Shown: piece after piece, positions 17,176 to 26,583 of the stretch
Layout: the number at the start of each line of letters is the position of its first letter
Numbering within the stretch: the first letter of the stretch is position 1
Origin: Alphaproteobacteria bacterium MarineAlpha12_Bin1
Lineage (GTDB): Bacteria > Pseudomonadota > Alphaproteobacteria > UBA6615
Assembly: GCA_002937505.1 (NCBI GenBank)
Contig: PTJY01000004.1
Coordinates: 1-64,000 of the forward strand
DNA length: 64,000 nt
Reading direction: 5' to 3'
The notes under the pieces: generated by a model
Seen by the model: the letters and a program-made list of their open reading frames with translations, nothing else
Database searches by the model: none
What the model was told of the DNA's origin: nothing
Translations under genes and position numbers: made by a program

Positions 17176-17201
17176 GTTTTTTATTCTTGAAGTGAGTCAT
17201 G

Positions 17202-17230
17202 ACGCCCTGCTTTTGCAGGGCGTTTTTTTT
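17202..17230 (+). terminator. Rho-independent terminator of the porin gene
   Basis: ACGCCCTGC (17202-17210), loop TTTT, then GCAGGGCGT (17215-17223) form a perfect 9-bp, GC-rich stem followed directly by seven T. It is the clearest intrinsic terminator in the window and lies 27 bases after the porin stop. Confidence 0.95.
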
Positions 17231-17399
17231 GTGCTTAGAGATTAAATTTTACTCTGATTTAACAGATCTAAATATAAAGGCTAATAAATCATCAAAAGAT
17301 GACCTTTGTTTTTGAAGGTGTTATACTAAATATCTTATAGTGAGTTTGAGAGATTTTTGTTTAGAAATTAATCTACTTCTATTAGAGGAGAAACAAATA

Positions 17400-18275
17400 A
17401 TGTCTTTTAGGATTGCCGTTGTTCAGCCAATGGCACACCAGCCACCCGATGATGAGAAAAATGTTGCGGATGCAGTAGGCCACATAAAACAAGCTTCTAA
17501 TGACGGAGCAGACTTTGTTTGTTTTCCTGAATCATATCCTGGTCCGTGGCGTATGCCTGCAACATATAATCCAATTGAGCGAATAGCAGATGCGGCAGCT
17601 AAATACAATATTCACGTTCAGTTTGGTACACTTGATCCTATTAGTGAAGAAGAAAACACAGCACATAACCTTCTTATGCTTGCTTATCCTGATGGAAGAA
17701 ATCCTGTTGCTTATAAGAGAACTCATCCTCCAGGACCATGGATTTATACTGGTGGTGGGTATTGGGAATTTCAATATGTTCCAGGAGATGAGTTTCCTGT
17801 ATTTGATACTATTCACGGACGTGTTGGCATGGCTATGTGTAGTGAAGTGTATGTGCCTGAAGTTTCAAGAGCATTGGCTTTGCGCGGTGCAGAAATTATT
17901 TTTTTACCAGGGGGCGTTGATAAACAAAAGTTATGGGCGACTTGGCGAAATCTGATATGGTCAAGATCGATTGAAAACCTAGCCATAGCTGTGACTACTC
18001 AAAATTTATTTACTGCCGAGCAAAAAGGGCTCGCTATGGTTGCCTCACCAGAAGAAATTCTTTTCGAGAGTACCATTGCAGGTTCGTATATCGTTAATAT
18101 TGATTTGGCTAGAATAAGAGAGCTTCGTTCACAAAATGATGAAGTTTTGTCTGCTAATCATAATGCCGCCAAGGCTGGGGTCTTAGATCAATGGCAAAGA
18201 CCGGAACTCTATAATAGTTTTTATCCTGCTTTTACTGCAACAGATACTTTGGGTAAGGTCAGTAGTAAACCTTAG
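17400..18275 (+). CDS. Nitrilase-family carbon-nitrogen hydrolase
   Basis: 291 residues from the ATG at 17400, preceded by AGAGGAGA; an earlier GTG (17340) has no such site. The catalytic Glu-Lys-Cys set is Glu44 (CFPESYPG), Lys106 (VAYKRTHPPG) and Cys147 (MAMCSEVYVPE). The family hydrolyses amides, nitriles or carbamoyl groups. The NLIWSRSIEN line and absence of an N-terminal extension suggest an omega-amidase/aliphatic-amidase-like branch rather than a true nitrilase. Single gene convergent with the molybdoenzyme at 18312. Substrate unknown. Confidence 0.9.
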   Translation: MSFRIAVVQPMAHQPPDDEKNVADAVGHIKQASNDGADFVCFPESYPGPWRMPATYNPIERIADAAAKYNIHVQFGTLDPISEEENTAHNLLMLAYPDGRNPVAYKRTHPPGPWIYTGGGYWEFQYVPGDEFPVFDTIHGRVGMAMCSEVYVPEVSRALALRGAEIIFLPGGVDKQKLWATWRNLIWSRSIENLAIAVTTQNLFTAEQKGLAMVASPEEILFESTIAGSYIVNIDLARIRELRSQNDEVLSANHNAAKAGVLDQWQRPELYNSFYPAFTATDTLGKVSSKP

Positions 18276-18311
18276 TCAGAGGATAATTTAAATGCAGCCG
18301 TTGGTATAACC

Positions 18312-20639
18312 CTATTTGGCGATGATTCTTGGCGGTTTAAAGGCTGTAACTGGAGGAGGTGGGATATCATATTTCTCGACCTCGACTAGGGCGCTGTGTG
18401 CTATTGGGCCTTGACCTAAACGAGAAGTTCCTTTGTCTATTGTTAAAACATTTGGGTTTCCGTGTTTATCGATGCTGTTGATAGATGATGGATCAGCCGG
18501 ATCGTACCATGCTCCCGTCGATAATTGCAGCACACCTTCTTTTACTTCTGTTGTGACTAACACACCGGCAAGAATCTGCCCCCTTTTGTTATAAACTCTT
18601 ACCACGTCACCATCGCTAATGCCGCGACTTTCTGCGTCCAATGGATTTATCCATATTGGTTCTCTGTCTTGTATTTTACTTTCTCGGCTAATTTTACCAT
18701 TATCCATTTGTCCATGTAATCTAGTGCGCGGTTGGTTAGAAATTAGATGGAGGGGGTAGTTATCAGCCACATTACATCCTAACCATTCTTCTGGCTCTAA
18801 CCAAACGGGGTGCCCAGGGCAATCATCATATCCAAATTTTTCAATTGTTTCGGAAAAGATTTCAATTTTTCCTGATGGTGTGGGTAGTTTAAATATATCG
18901 GGACTTTCAAGGTAATCGGAAAACATAACATGAGGCTTTTTTGGTTTAAGAGTTTCTACGTGTCCTTCAGACCAAAAAGTATCAAATGACGGCAAAGTGA
19001 TATCTTTTTCTGCTGCTCTCTGCCGAGCTCTATCGTATATGTGTCTTAACCACTCTTGTTCATTTCGGCCTTCAGTGAATTCTGATTCGCTTCCAAGTCT
19101 TTTTGATATACCAGAAAATATATCGTAATCATTCTTGGAATCACCCAATGGCTCTATGCTTTTTTGCATTGCTAAAATAAAGCGATCGCGAGAGGTTGCG
19201 CCTATATCATTTCTTTCTAGTGTCGTAGTTGAAGGCAAAACTATATCAGAAAATTTTGCAGTTGCCGTCCACCATGGTTCATTAACAATTATCGTTTCTG
19301 GTTTGCGCCAAGCTTCAACCAAACGATTCAAATCTTGGTGATGATGGAATGGATTTCCACCACACCAGTAGATTAACTTAATATCTGGATAGACTCTTTT
19401 TTCACCATTAAAATCATACTTTTCTCCAGGATTAAGCAGCATATCAGATATGCGAGCGACAGGAATCCAGCTCGGGCATGGGTTTTCTCCAATTGGAAGC
19501 TCAGGGGACGCTATTGGCTCCCGTGGGTTCCCTATATTCCCCATGCTGCCATAACCAAAACCGAAGCCACCTCCAGGCAAACCAATTTGTCCCAGCATCG
19601 CAGCAAGAACAACTGTCATCCAAAATGGTTGCTCCCCATGGTCACCACGTTGCAAGGCCCAATTGGTATTAATTATGGTTCGCTTTGAAGCCATTTTAAT
19701 CGCTAGGGAACGAATTCTTTCTGGGGAAATTCCACAGATTGTTGATGCCCATTCCGGTGTTTTTGGCTGATTATCTGTTTTTCCAAGAAGGTATTTAGAA
19801 AAAACTGAATAGCCCACACAATAATTATCTAGGAAATCACGATTCAATAATTGTTCAGATTCAAAGATGTAGGCTAAAGCCAACATAAACGCCACGTCGG
19901 TATTTGGCCTTAAGTCGATCCATTCAGCATCTAAAAATTCACCCATGTCATCACGAATTGGTGAGATATTAACAAATTCGACTCCAGCACTTTTAGCTGC
20001 CTTTAAATAAGGGCCGGCTACATGTTGACCTGGCCCTCCCGATGTAACTTGTGTGTTTTTTAAAGGAATACCCCCAAAAGCAACTACTAATTCTGAGTTT
20101 TCAACAATTGAATCCCAAGTTGTTGCTTCAATCATCGCTGATTGTGGGGTTCCAAGAACATGTGGCAGAATTGCGTAGCCAGCAGCTATAGAGTAAGTGT
20201 GTACTTGATTAGTGAACCCTCCAATAGTGCAAAGAAATCTCTGCAATTGGGTTTTAGCATGATGAAATCGGCCGGCGCTTGACCATCCATAGGAACCACC
20301 AAAGATGGCCTGATTTCCAAAGTTAGATCTCACTCGCTCGAGCTCATTAGCTACAATATCAAGAGCTTCATCCCATGGGACAGCTATATACGGATCATAG
20401 CCTCTAGTATGTTTATCACCACCAGGTCCTTTTTCTAGCCAGCCTTTTCTAATAAACGGCCGATCAACTCTACTTTCGTCGTAAACAGCATCAATCATTG
20501 AGTGAATGATTGGTGATGGATCGGGGTCTTTATCAAAAGCTTTAACGCCAACAAGCTGGCCATTTTCAACTTGTGCGGTAAAGGTTCCCCAATGTGAAGT
20601 ATGGTGATGTATCGTTTCAGCCATTTGGCCGGGCCTCAT
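18312..20639 (-). CDS. Molybdopterin oxidoreductase of the BisC/TorA/DMSO reductase type, cytosolic
   Basis: 775 residues. The N-terminus THHTSHWGTF-like line (HHHTSHWGTFTAQ) and GGSYGWSSAGRFHHA match biotin sulfoxide, TMAO and DMSO reductases; Ser121 is the expected Mo ligand. There is no N-terminal 4Fe-4S Cys motif and no Tat signal, so it is a soluble single-subunit reductase like BisC. It would reduce an S-oxide or N-oxide. The cofactor C-terminal domain (SNQPRTRLHGQMDNG, DGDVVRVYN) is complete. An alternative start at the internal Met6 (20624) has a GAGG nine bases ahead and may be the real one. No chaperone or cytochrome partner is adjacent. Confidence 0.93.
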   Translation of the reverse strand: MRPGQMAETIHHHTSHWGTFTAQVENGQLVGVKAFDKDPDPSPIIHSMIDAVYDESRVDRPFIRKGWLEKGPGGDKHTRGYDPYIAVPWDEALDIVANELERVRSNFGNQAIFGGSYGWSSAGRFHHAKTQLQRFLCTIGGFTNQVHTYSIAAGYAILPHVLGTPQSAMIEATTWDSIVENSELVVAFGGIPLKNTQVTSGGPGQHVAGPYLKAAKSAGVEFVNISPIRDDMGEFLDAEWIDLRPNTDVAFMLALAYIFESEQLLNRDFLDNYCVGYSVFSKYLLGKTDNQPKTPEWASTICGISPERIRSLAIKMASKRTIINTNWALQRGDHGEQPFWMTVVLAAMLGQIGLPGGGFGFGYGSMGNIGNPREPIASPELPIGENPCPSWIPVARISDMLLNPGEKYDFNGEKRVYPDIKLIYWCGGNPFHHHQDLNRLVEAWRKPETIIVNEPWWTATAKFSDIVLPSTTTLERNDIGATSRDRFILAMQKSIEPLGDSKNDYDIFSGISKRLGSESEFTEGRNEQEWLRHIYDRARQRAAEKDITLPSFDTFWSEGHVETLKPKKPHVMFSDYLESPDIFKLPTPSGKIEIFSETIEKFGYDDCPGHPVWLEPEEWLGCNVADNYPLHLISNQPRTRLHGQMDNGKISRESKIQDREPIWINPLDAESRGISDGDVVRVYNKRGQILAGVLVTTEVKEGVLQLSTGAWYDPADPSSINSIDKHGNPNVLTIDKGTSRLGQGPIAHSALVEVEKYDIPPPPVTAFKPPRIIAK

Positions 20640-20746
20640 GTTGTTAGACTATATACTTTATTCCTTACTGAAGCGAAGATGTCAAAGGAAGAGATTATAA
20701 GTTAATTTATTAGCAATATAAAAGTTCAATTTTTTGGAGGATGTTT

Positions 20747-21538
20747 ATGGATATTCGTTTAGACGGAAAGACTGCGTTAATTACGGGAGGGAGCGATGGG
20801 CTGGGTCTGGCAATGGGACTCAAATTTGCTGAATCTGGTGCGAGTGTAATTCTTTTAGCACGTGATAAAGACAGACTGAACAAAGCTGCTGATTTGATAT
20901 CTGATTCTGTTAAGGGGACACAGGTCCGAGTTGAAATAATTAGCGCGGATGTAAAAGATTCTGAACAAATTAACCAGGCATGGAAAATTTCAAAAGAGCG
21001 CTTTAACCAGATAGATATACTTGTTAATAACGCTGGAACTCACGCTAGTGGTCCTTTTTTGGATATTACCGATGAGATGTGGCAGACTGATTTAGATCTT
21101 AAACTATTTGCTGCAATTCGTTTTTCACGTTTGGCAATGCCTGAAATGATTTCTCGGAAATGGGGTCGGATTATTAATGTTTTATCAGTTGCTGGAAAGA
21201 CTCCTGGTGCGTCTAGTGCACCTACATCAGTTTCACGTGCCGCTGGAATGGCTTTGACAAAAGTCCTTTCTGCAGAGGGAGGACCGGATAATGTATTAGT
21301 TAATGCGCTTCTAGTTGGACTTATTCGGTCTGGTCAACATGAGCGCCGTCACAAAAATACTGCACCGGACAAGTCTTTTGAGGAATACATTTCACCAATC
21401 GTGAAGACATTACCATTGGGGCGAATGGGAGAAGCTGAGGAATTTGCGAATATAGCTTGTTTTCTCTCCTCAGAGGCAGGGTCATATATTACGGGCTGTG
21501 CTATAAATGTTGATGGTGGTCGTTCGCCTGTTGTCTGA
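20747..21538 (+). CDS. Short-chain dehydrogenase/reductase family protein lacking the YxxxK pair
   Basis: 263 residues from the ATG at 20747, seven bases after GGAGG; the ATG at 20741 touches that site and is unlikely. NAD(P) motif TGGSDGLG (13-20) and NNAGTHASG are normal. The active-site YxxxK is replaced by T-S-V-S-R (Thr160, Arg164) in APTSVSRAAGMALTKVL. An SDR subgroup with this loss is known (the BKR-like subgroup in which SNxxRAGL replaces YSASKAAL), so it is not a decaying copy. It may bind cofactor and catalyse differently or act as a regulator. It heads the plus-strand catabolic block up to 29007. Confidence 0.87.
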   Translation: MDIRLDGKTALITGGSDGLGLAMGLKFAESGASVILLARDKDRLNKAADLISDSVKGTQVRVEIISADVKDSEQINQAWKISKERFNQIDILVNNAGTHASGPFLDITDEMWQTDLDLKLFAAIRFSRLAMPEMISRKWGRIINVLSVAGKTPGASSAPTSVSRAAGMALTKVLSAEGGPDNVLVNALLVGLIRSGQHERRHKNTAPDKSFEEYISPIVKTLPLGRMGEAEEFANIACFLSSEAGSYITGCAINVDGGRSPVV

Positions 21539-21586
21539 AGATTATTTTATTTCTCAGAAAACTTTTATGCATTTAAGGAGGTGATA

Positions 21587-22663
21587 ATGGAAAGTGAAGT
21601 TGTTGTTTCTGCCAAAAAACTAAGTCAGTTGGTACACGAAATTATTTCTTGTGGTGGTAGTCACAGCTCTGAGGCTCAAATTGTTTCTAATCACCTAGTT
21701 GGAGCTAATCTTGCTGGTCATGACAGTCATGGGGTTGGAATTATACCAACTTACTTAAATAATCTTAAAAAAGAACTATTAATTCCTAATACCCCTGTAA
21801 CGATTATTAATGATGATGGTGCATTCCTACAGTTTGACGGAGGAAAAGGTTATGGGCAAAGGGTCGCTCATGAGGCCATGAAAAAGGGAATTACCAGATG
21901 CAAGGAAATTGGTCTGGTGGTCATGACGTTAAAAAATGCACACCATATTGGAAGGGTCGGTACTTATGGTGAAATGGCCGTAGATGAAAACCTTGTTTCT
22001 TTGCACTTTGTCAACGTAACGGACCATTATGCTTTAGTTGCCCCCCATAGAGGAAGTGATGCGCGGTTTGGCACAAATCCCGTTTGTTTTGCATTACCAA
22101 CAGGCAAAAAATCAGAACCTATAATCCTTGATATGGCAACAAGTAAAGTTGCGGCTGGGAAGTTGCGTGTTTCTAATAACGCAGGCAATAAACTACCAGA
22201 TGGTTTGGTAATTGATTCTGAGGGGCAACCATCAAATGATCCTGGAATAATGTTTTCTGAACCCAAAGGGGCTCTTTTGCCTTTCGGAGAGCATAAAGGA
22301 TATGGCCTTGCCTTAATAGCTGAACTTATGTCAGGAGTTTTATCAGGAGGAGGAACGATTCAACCTGACAATATTAGACTTGATGGAATAATAAATACCA
22401 TGACGGTTATATTGATTGATCCTGCAAGACTTGGGAGCCTTGATTGGATTAAAAATGAAATAGACGCCATGGTTAATTATGCAACAGGGTCTCCTCCGTC
22501 AGATCCAAAGCTACCAGTTCTTTTGCCTGGTGAGCCTGAGAGAAAGTCAAGGACTGAAAGGGAAGAAAATGGAATTCCCTTGGACTCTGAAAGTTGGAGC
22601 CAGATTCTTGAATCAGCAGAATCATTAGGAGTTGACAGGTCTTTTTTCGCAGAATGTGGTTAA
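21587..22663 (+). CDS. Ldh2/YlbC-family NAD(P)-dependent malate/lactate dehydrogenase-like oxidoreductase
   Basis: 358 residues from ATG 21587, behind an almost perfect anti-SD complement AAGGAGGTGAT. Family landmarks are GHDSHGVGIIPTY (44-56) with the catalytic-site His48, NAHHIGRVGTYGEMA, RFGTNPVCFALP, ILDMATSKVAAGK and LPFGEHKGYGLALIAELMSG. Members reduce or oxidise 2-hydroxy acids (ureidoglycolate, 2,3-diketogulonate, sulfolactate, delta1-piperideine-2-carboxylate). Forty-eight bases after the SDR gene. Substrate unknown. Confidence 0.92.
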   Translation: MESEVVVSAKKLSQLVHEIISCGGSHSSEAQIVSNHLVGANLAGHDSHGVGIIPTYLNNLKKELLIPNTPVTIINDDGAFLQFDGGKGYGQRVAHEAMKKGITRCKEIGLVVMTLKNAHHIGRVGTYGEMAVDENLVSLHFVNVTDHYALVAPHRGSDARFGTNPVCFALPTGKKSEPIILDMATSKVAAGKLRVSNNAGNKLPDGLVIDSEGQPSNDPGIMFSEPKGALLPFGEHKGYGLALIAELMSGVLSGGGTIQPDNIRLDGIINTMTVILIDPARLGSLDWIKNEIDAMVNYATGSPPSDPKLPVLLPGEPERKSRTEREENGIPLDSESWSQILESAESLGVDRSFFAECG

Positions 22664-22703
22664 CAAGTCTCGTAGTAAAAGAAGACTAAATAATTCTATT
22701 TAT

Positions 22704-22734
22704 GACTAATGAGTTTCTTATAAGTATATTAGTC
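22704..22734. repeat. 7-bp inverted repeat ahead of the CrtI-like gene
   Basis: GACTAAT (22704-22710) and ATTAGTC (22728-22734) are exact inverted copies 17 bases apart, centred about 40 bases before the ATG at 22761. Possible operator or RNA hairpin; function unproven. Confidence 0.3.
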
Positions 22735-22760
22735 TAAACTTGAAATCTAAGGATAAAGCT

Positions 22761-24350
22761 ATGTCAGATTATGATGGAGTGGTTATCGGTGCAGGTCATA
22801 ATGGCCTGACACTGGCTGCGTACCTTTCTTTGGCTGGTCTTAAAATCGCTGTTGTTGAAAGAAATTCTCACATTGGTGGCGGAACAAGCACGCATGAGCC
22901 ACTTCTTCCAGGTTATAGATGTAATCTTCATTCTAATTTCTTCATGGGCTTTGGTAATTCGCCATTGATTAGTGATTTGAAACTGCATCGTTATGGTTTT
23001 TCATATATTGAACCGCCAGTTCAGCAAGCTGCAACTTTCAGAGATGGTTCATGTGTTGTCATCCATAAGGATCTAGAAAAAACCTGTAATTCTCTTTCTC
23101 GATTTTCCAAGAGTGATGCTGATACGTTCAGAGAGTTATACCATTTGTATGCTGTAAAGATGAAACCTTTGCTAGGTTCTCTGATGTACAATGCGCCATT
23201 ACCTTTGGACCAGCTGCGCGATCGTTTGTCTGGCCCAGAAGCCAAAGAGTTTTTATCGCATGCTGAGCACGATTTATTTTCTGTTGTAAGTAAATATTTT
23301 ACTGATGATCGGATAAGAACTCTCTTTTCTTCATATATGCACGTAATCGCCACAGAAAACCAACCTGGTGCGGGTATGGTTTTTCCTGGAATTTTCTCTA
23401 ACGTAACGGGTTTTACTTTACCAGTAGGGGGAGCGATTTCTCTACCAAATGCCCTTAGACGTATCCTTGAGGAGGGAGGGGGAAAAATAATTTTAGATAC
23501 GGAAGTAAAGGAAATAAAACTGGAAAGTGGTCGAGCAAAAAGCGTTATCCTTGATGATAGAACCCGGATTGAGGCTAACTATTTTGTGGCGAGTGCCATA
23601 GATGCTCCAGCAACAATGAGAATGATAAACGAGAAAGTGTTTTCTGATGAAGCTAGATCAAAACTTGATAATTGGCACTGGGGCAACCATAGTTTAGTAA
23701 CTTTGCACTTAGCTTTAAAAGAGAGGCCAATATACAAATCACGCAAATTTGACGCTGATATAGACTCTGCTTTTAACATATTTTTTGGAATGGATACTAT
23801 AGATCAGGTAAAACAGTGTTTTAAACATTGTGAACAAAAGAAATTCCCCGATGTTTTAATGGGTAATGGAGCTTGTAATAGTATGTTGGACCCGTCTTAT
23901 GCTCCCTCAGATGGCCACTCTGCTTTTTGGTGGCCCTTTGCACCTTATGAAGTCGATGGAAAACGACAGAATTGGGACGATCAAAAAGATCATTATTTAG
24001 ATTGTGTTTTGAACAATTGGCGTGAATACACTACGAATCTTGGGGAAGAGAATATACGTGGAAAGTTTTTGTTTACTCCTCTTGATGTTGAGCGTTTAAA
24101 CGTAAACATGAGAAAGGGTGCCGTACGAATGGGGGCATATATTCCTTCTCAATTAGGAATAAATAGACCGCATCAGGAATTATCCGGCACCCGAACCCCT
24201 GTCGAGGGCCTTTATTTATGTGGTTCATCTTCAGGAAATGGAGGGGGGGTTAATGGCGCCCCTGGTTATATCGCAGCTAACGCAATAACAAGTGATTATA
24301 ATTTTGAACGTCCGTGGGTCCCTGTTGCACTGCCCGAGTGGAGAAACTGA
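22761..24350 (+). CDS. FAD-dependent oxidoreductase of the phytoene desaturase/retinol saturase type
   Basis: 529 residues from the ATG at 22761 with AAGGA eight bases ahead (an upstream TTG is less likely). FAD-binding GAGHNGLTLAAYLSLAG (10-26) and VVERNSHIGGGTSTHE are followed by the C-terminal FAD loop 'LYLCGSSSGNGGGVNGAPGY'. It belongs with CrtI-like and pyridine nucleotide-disulfide-type proteins annotated as phytoene desaturase family, not with amine oxidases. No other carotenoid gene is present, so carotenoid synthesis is unlikely; saturation or desaturation of a conjugated organic substrate in this catabolic block is more plausible. Confidence 0.88.
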   Translation: MSDYDGVVIGAGHNGLTLAAYLSLAGLKIAVVERNSHIGGGTSTHEPLLPGYRCNLHSNFFMGFGNSPLISDLKLHRYGFSYIEPPVQQAATFRDGSCVVIHKDLEKTCNSLSRFSKSDADTFRELYHLYAVKMKPLLGSLMYNAPLPLDQLRDRLSGPEAKEFLSHAEHDLFSVVSKYFTDDRIRTLFSSYMHVIATENQPGAGMVFPGIFSNVTGFTLPVGGAISLPNALRRILEEGGGKIILDTEVKEIKLESGRAKSVILDDRTRIEANYFVASAIDAPATMRMINEKVFSDEARSKLDNWHWGNHSLVTLHLALKERPIYKSRKFDADIDSAFNIFFGMDTIDQVKQCFKHCEQKKFPDVLMGNGACNSMLDPSYAPSDGHSAFWWPFAPYEVDGKRQNWDDQKDHYLDCVLNNWREYTTNLGEENIRGKFLFTPLDVERLNVNMRKGAVRMGAYIPSQLGINRPHQELSGTRTPVEGLYLCGSSSGNGGGVNGAPGYIAANAITSDYNFERPWVPVALPEWRN

Positions 24351-24378
24351 TATTTTTTTAAATAAGGAATTTTGAGAT

Positions 24379-25320
24379 ATGGAAAAAATAGCTCTTATTG
24401 GTTCTGGCCTTATTGGAACAGGTTGGGGAATTGTCTTTTCAGAATCAGGACGTAATCCGGTTCTTTATGACACGGACATAAATGCTTTGGATAAGGCATT
24501 GATGGAAATAGAAAAAGGACTAAGTGATTTGGATGAGTATGGTTTGATTTATGAGCCACCTGAAACAATACTATCGCGTGTGTCTACATCCACAAATCTT
24601 GAAGAAGTGCTAGATGGAGCTGTTCACGTTCAAGAAAGCATCCCGGAACGGGCTGAGTTAAAAAAGGACTTGTTTGAAAAACTTGATAAAATGGTTCCTA
24701 ATGATGTGACTATAGCAAGTTCAACTTCTACCATTCCTGTGTCAGCCTTTACTGAGCATTTACCTGGTCGGGAAAGATGCATTGTTATCCATCCAGGGAC
24801 ACCTCCACATTTACTTCGGCTTGTTGAGATTGTCCCTTCACCCTGGACATCAAGTCGAGTAGTGACAAAAAGTAGGGATTTGATGGAAGATTGTAGGCAG
24901 GCCACAAGCGTTTTAAAAAAAGAAATTCAAGGGTTTGTGCTAAATCGAATTCAATATGCAGTTATCTCTGAGGTTTACAGATTGTGGGAAGACGAGGTGG
25001 CCGGAATTGAAGACATTGAAAAAACTGTTAGGGAAGCGCTGGGGCTCAGATGGTCCTTTATGGGGGCAATGGAAACTATTTCACTTAATGCTCCAGGAGG
25101 GGTGCCTGACTATAATAATAGGTATGGACAATGGGTAAATGAAATCAATACAAGCCAGAAAGCGCGTCAATGGAGTGAAGAGTCAGTCAACAGATTGGAA
25201 ACCGAGCGTCTTAAAAGCCGTCCTTCGGTAGATAATAGTAGTCGCAGAAGTTGGCGTGATAAACGTTTGATGGCGCTTTTGGCTCACAAAAGAGACCGTT
25301 CTAAGATTGAAGGTGATTAG
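24379..25320 (+). CDS. 3-hydroxyacyl-CoA dehydrogenase family, lambda-crystallin/L-gulonate dehydrogenase-like
   Basis: 313 residues. NAD motif GSGLIGTGW (8-16) and the catalytic His138-Glu150 dyad (VIHPGTPPHLLRLVEIV) are intact with the normal 12-residue spacing. The HPGTPPHLLRLVEIVP line and 'ALGLRWSFMGAMETISLNAPGG' in the C-terminal domain match CRYL1 (L-gulonate 3-dehydrogenase) and carnitine dehydrogenase rather than fatty-acid FadB-type enzymes. It oxidises a 3-hydroxy acid, probably not CoA-bound. Twenty-eight bases after the CrtI-like gene and 24 before the LLM gene. Confidence 0.9.
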   Translation: MEKIALIGSGLIGTGWGIVFSESGRNPVLYDTDINALDKALMEIEKGLSDLDEYGLIYEPPETILSRVSTSTNLEEVLDGAVHVQESIPERAELKKDLFEKLDKMVPNDVTIASSTSTIPVSAFTEHLPGRERCIVIHPGTPPHLLRLVEIVPSPWTSSRVVTKSRDLMEDCRQATSVLKKEIQGFVLNRIQYAVISEVYRLWEDEVAGIEDIEKTVREALGLRWSFMGAMETISLNAPGGVPDYNNRYGQWVNEINTSQKARQWSEESVNRLETERLKSRPSVDNSSRRSWRDKRLMALLAHKRDRSKIEGD

Positions 25321-25344
25321 CTAATGGGCTGGATAAGTTAGATC

Positions 25345-26508
25345 ATGTTTAGGGAAAATGTTAAAATGGGTGTTTTTTTACCACCTCATCATCCCAATGA
25401 TGAAGATCCTACGCTCGCCTTACAACGAGATTTTGAACTGATAGAATTTCTTGAGAGGTTAGGCTATCACGAAGCTTGGATTGGAGAACACCACTCTGGT
25501 GGTTTTGAAATTATATCTTCTCCTGAAGTCTTTATAGCTGCCGCTGCAGAAAGAACAAAAAAAATAATGTTAGGAAGTGGTGTTGTTTCTTTACCGTACC
25601 ACAATCCTTTGATGGTAGCTGAACGTTTTCTTCAGTTGGATCATCAAACAAGAGGAAGAGCTATTCTCGGAGTAGGTCCTGGGCAACTACAGTCGGATGC
25701 TCGAATGTTATGTATCGAAGCATCTAAGCAGAGACAAATGATGGCTGAGTCGCTGGATATAATTCTTAGATTATTTTCGGGTGAAGTGGTAACTCATCAA
25801 TCCGACTGGATTAATCTAAATCAAGCACAAACTAACCTTAAACCCTACACATGGCCTAGGCCGCCGGTTGCGATTGCTAGTGCTGTTACACCAACTGGGG
25901 CAAAATTGGCAGGAAGGTATGGATTAGGATTACTTTGTTTGGCCGCTAGTGTTTTTGCTGCTTACGATGTGTTGGATGTTAATTGGCGTGTAGCATGTGA
26001 GGAGGCCAAGGAACATGGAACGGAAATGCATCCTGAAAATCTGAGGCTAGTTGTACCTATGCATCTAGCAGAGACGCGTGAGCGAGCATGGTCCAATATT
26101 CAATTTGGGTTTGAGCCGTGGGAAAGTTATAGTTTTTCGGTTAATCCTAAAACTGGTTTGCTGGGGTTAGGTGGTATAGAAGAAGCCGTAAATAATGGGC
26201 TTGCTGTAGTAGGTACTCCTAATGATGCAATTGAATGCCTCGAGAAATATTGGGATAAGACTGGAGGGTTTGGCTGCTTTCTCCAATTAGCGACTAATTG
26301 GGCTGAGTTTGAAAATACCAAGAAATCGTATGAGTTGTTTGCGAGGTATGTAATGCCAAAATTTGCTTCAAGAAATAGTCAGCGTGAGCAATCATTACTT
26401 CATATGCATAGGAATCGTGAAGACTATAGTGAATCTTATAGATCCGCATCCCAGGCTGCTATAGATGAACACTTTAGTGAACATGTCAAAGGGGAAAAGA
26501 AGGAGTGA
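25345..26508 (+). CDS. LLM-class flavin-dependent monooxygenase, limonene 1,2-monooxygenase-like
   Basis: 387 residues, bacterial luciferase-like TIM barrel. MGVFLPPHHPN, LGYHEAWIGEHHSGGFE, LGSGVVSLPYHNPLMVAE and LGVGPGQLQSDARM are the lines by which the limonene monooxygenase (LimB) group is recognised. It uses FMNH2 supplied by a separate reductase; none is in the window. Expected reaction is epoxidation, Baeyer-Villiger oxidation or C-S/C-N cleavage. It is inside the 20747-29007 block, so this could be the initial oxygenation step. A second, different LLM enzyme is at 37675. Confidence 0.9.
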   Translation: MFRENVKMGVFLPPHHPNDEDPTLALQRDFELIEFLERLGYHEAWIGEHHSGGFEIISSPEVFIAAAAERTKKIMLGSGVVSLPYHNPLMVAERFLQLDHQTRGRAILGVGPGQLQSDARMLCIEASKQRQMMAESLDIILRLFSGEVVTHQSDWINLNQAQTNLKPYTWPRPPVAIASAVTPTGAKLAGRYGLGLLCLAASVFAAYDVLDVNWRVACEEAKEHGTEMHPENLRLVVPMHLAETRERAWSNIQFGFEPWESYSFSVNPKTGLLGLGGIEEAVNNGLAVVGTPNDAIECLEKYWDKTGGFGCFLQLATNWAEFENTKKSYELFARYVMPKFASRNSQREQSLLHMHRNREDYSESYRSASQAAIDEHFSEHVKGEKKE

Positions 26509-26583
26509 CAGTTAAGTGGTTTTAGATGGATAATTTAAGTATGAACAATTGCAAAATATTGTTCTGCCGTAGGGAGAAAGTTT

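Noticed and set aside
20747-21538. SDR at 20747 as a pseudogene because YxxxK is lost
   Set aside because: The frame, length and cofactor site are intact, the start has a good ribosome site and a subgroup with the same loss is known.
22761-24350. Carotenoid biosynthesis locus based on the phytoene desaturase-like gene
   Set aside because: No crtB, crtE, crtY or other carotenoid gene is nearby; neighbours are catabolic dehydrogenases and an LLM oxygenase.
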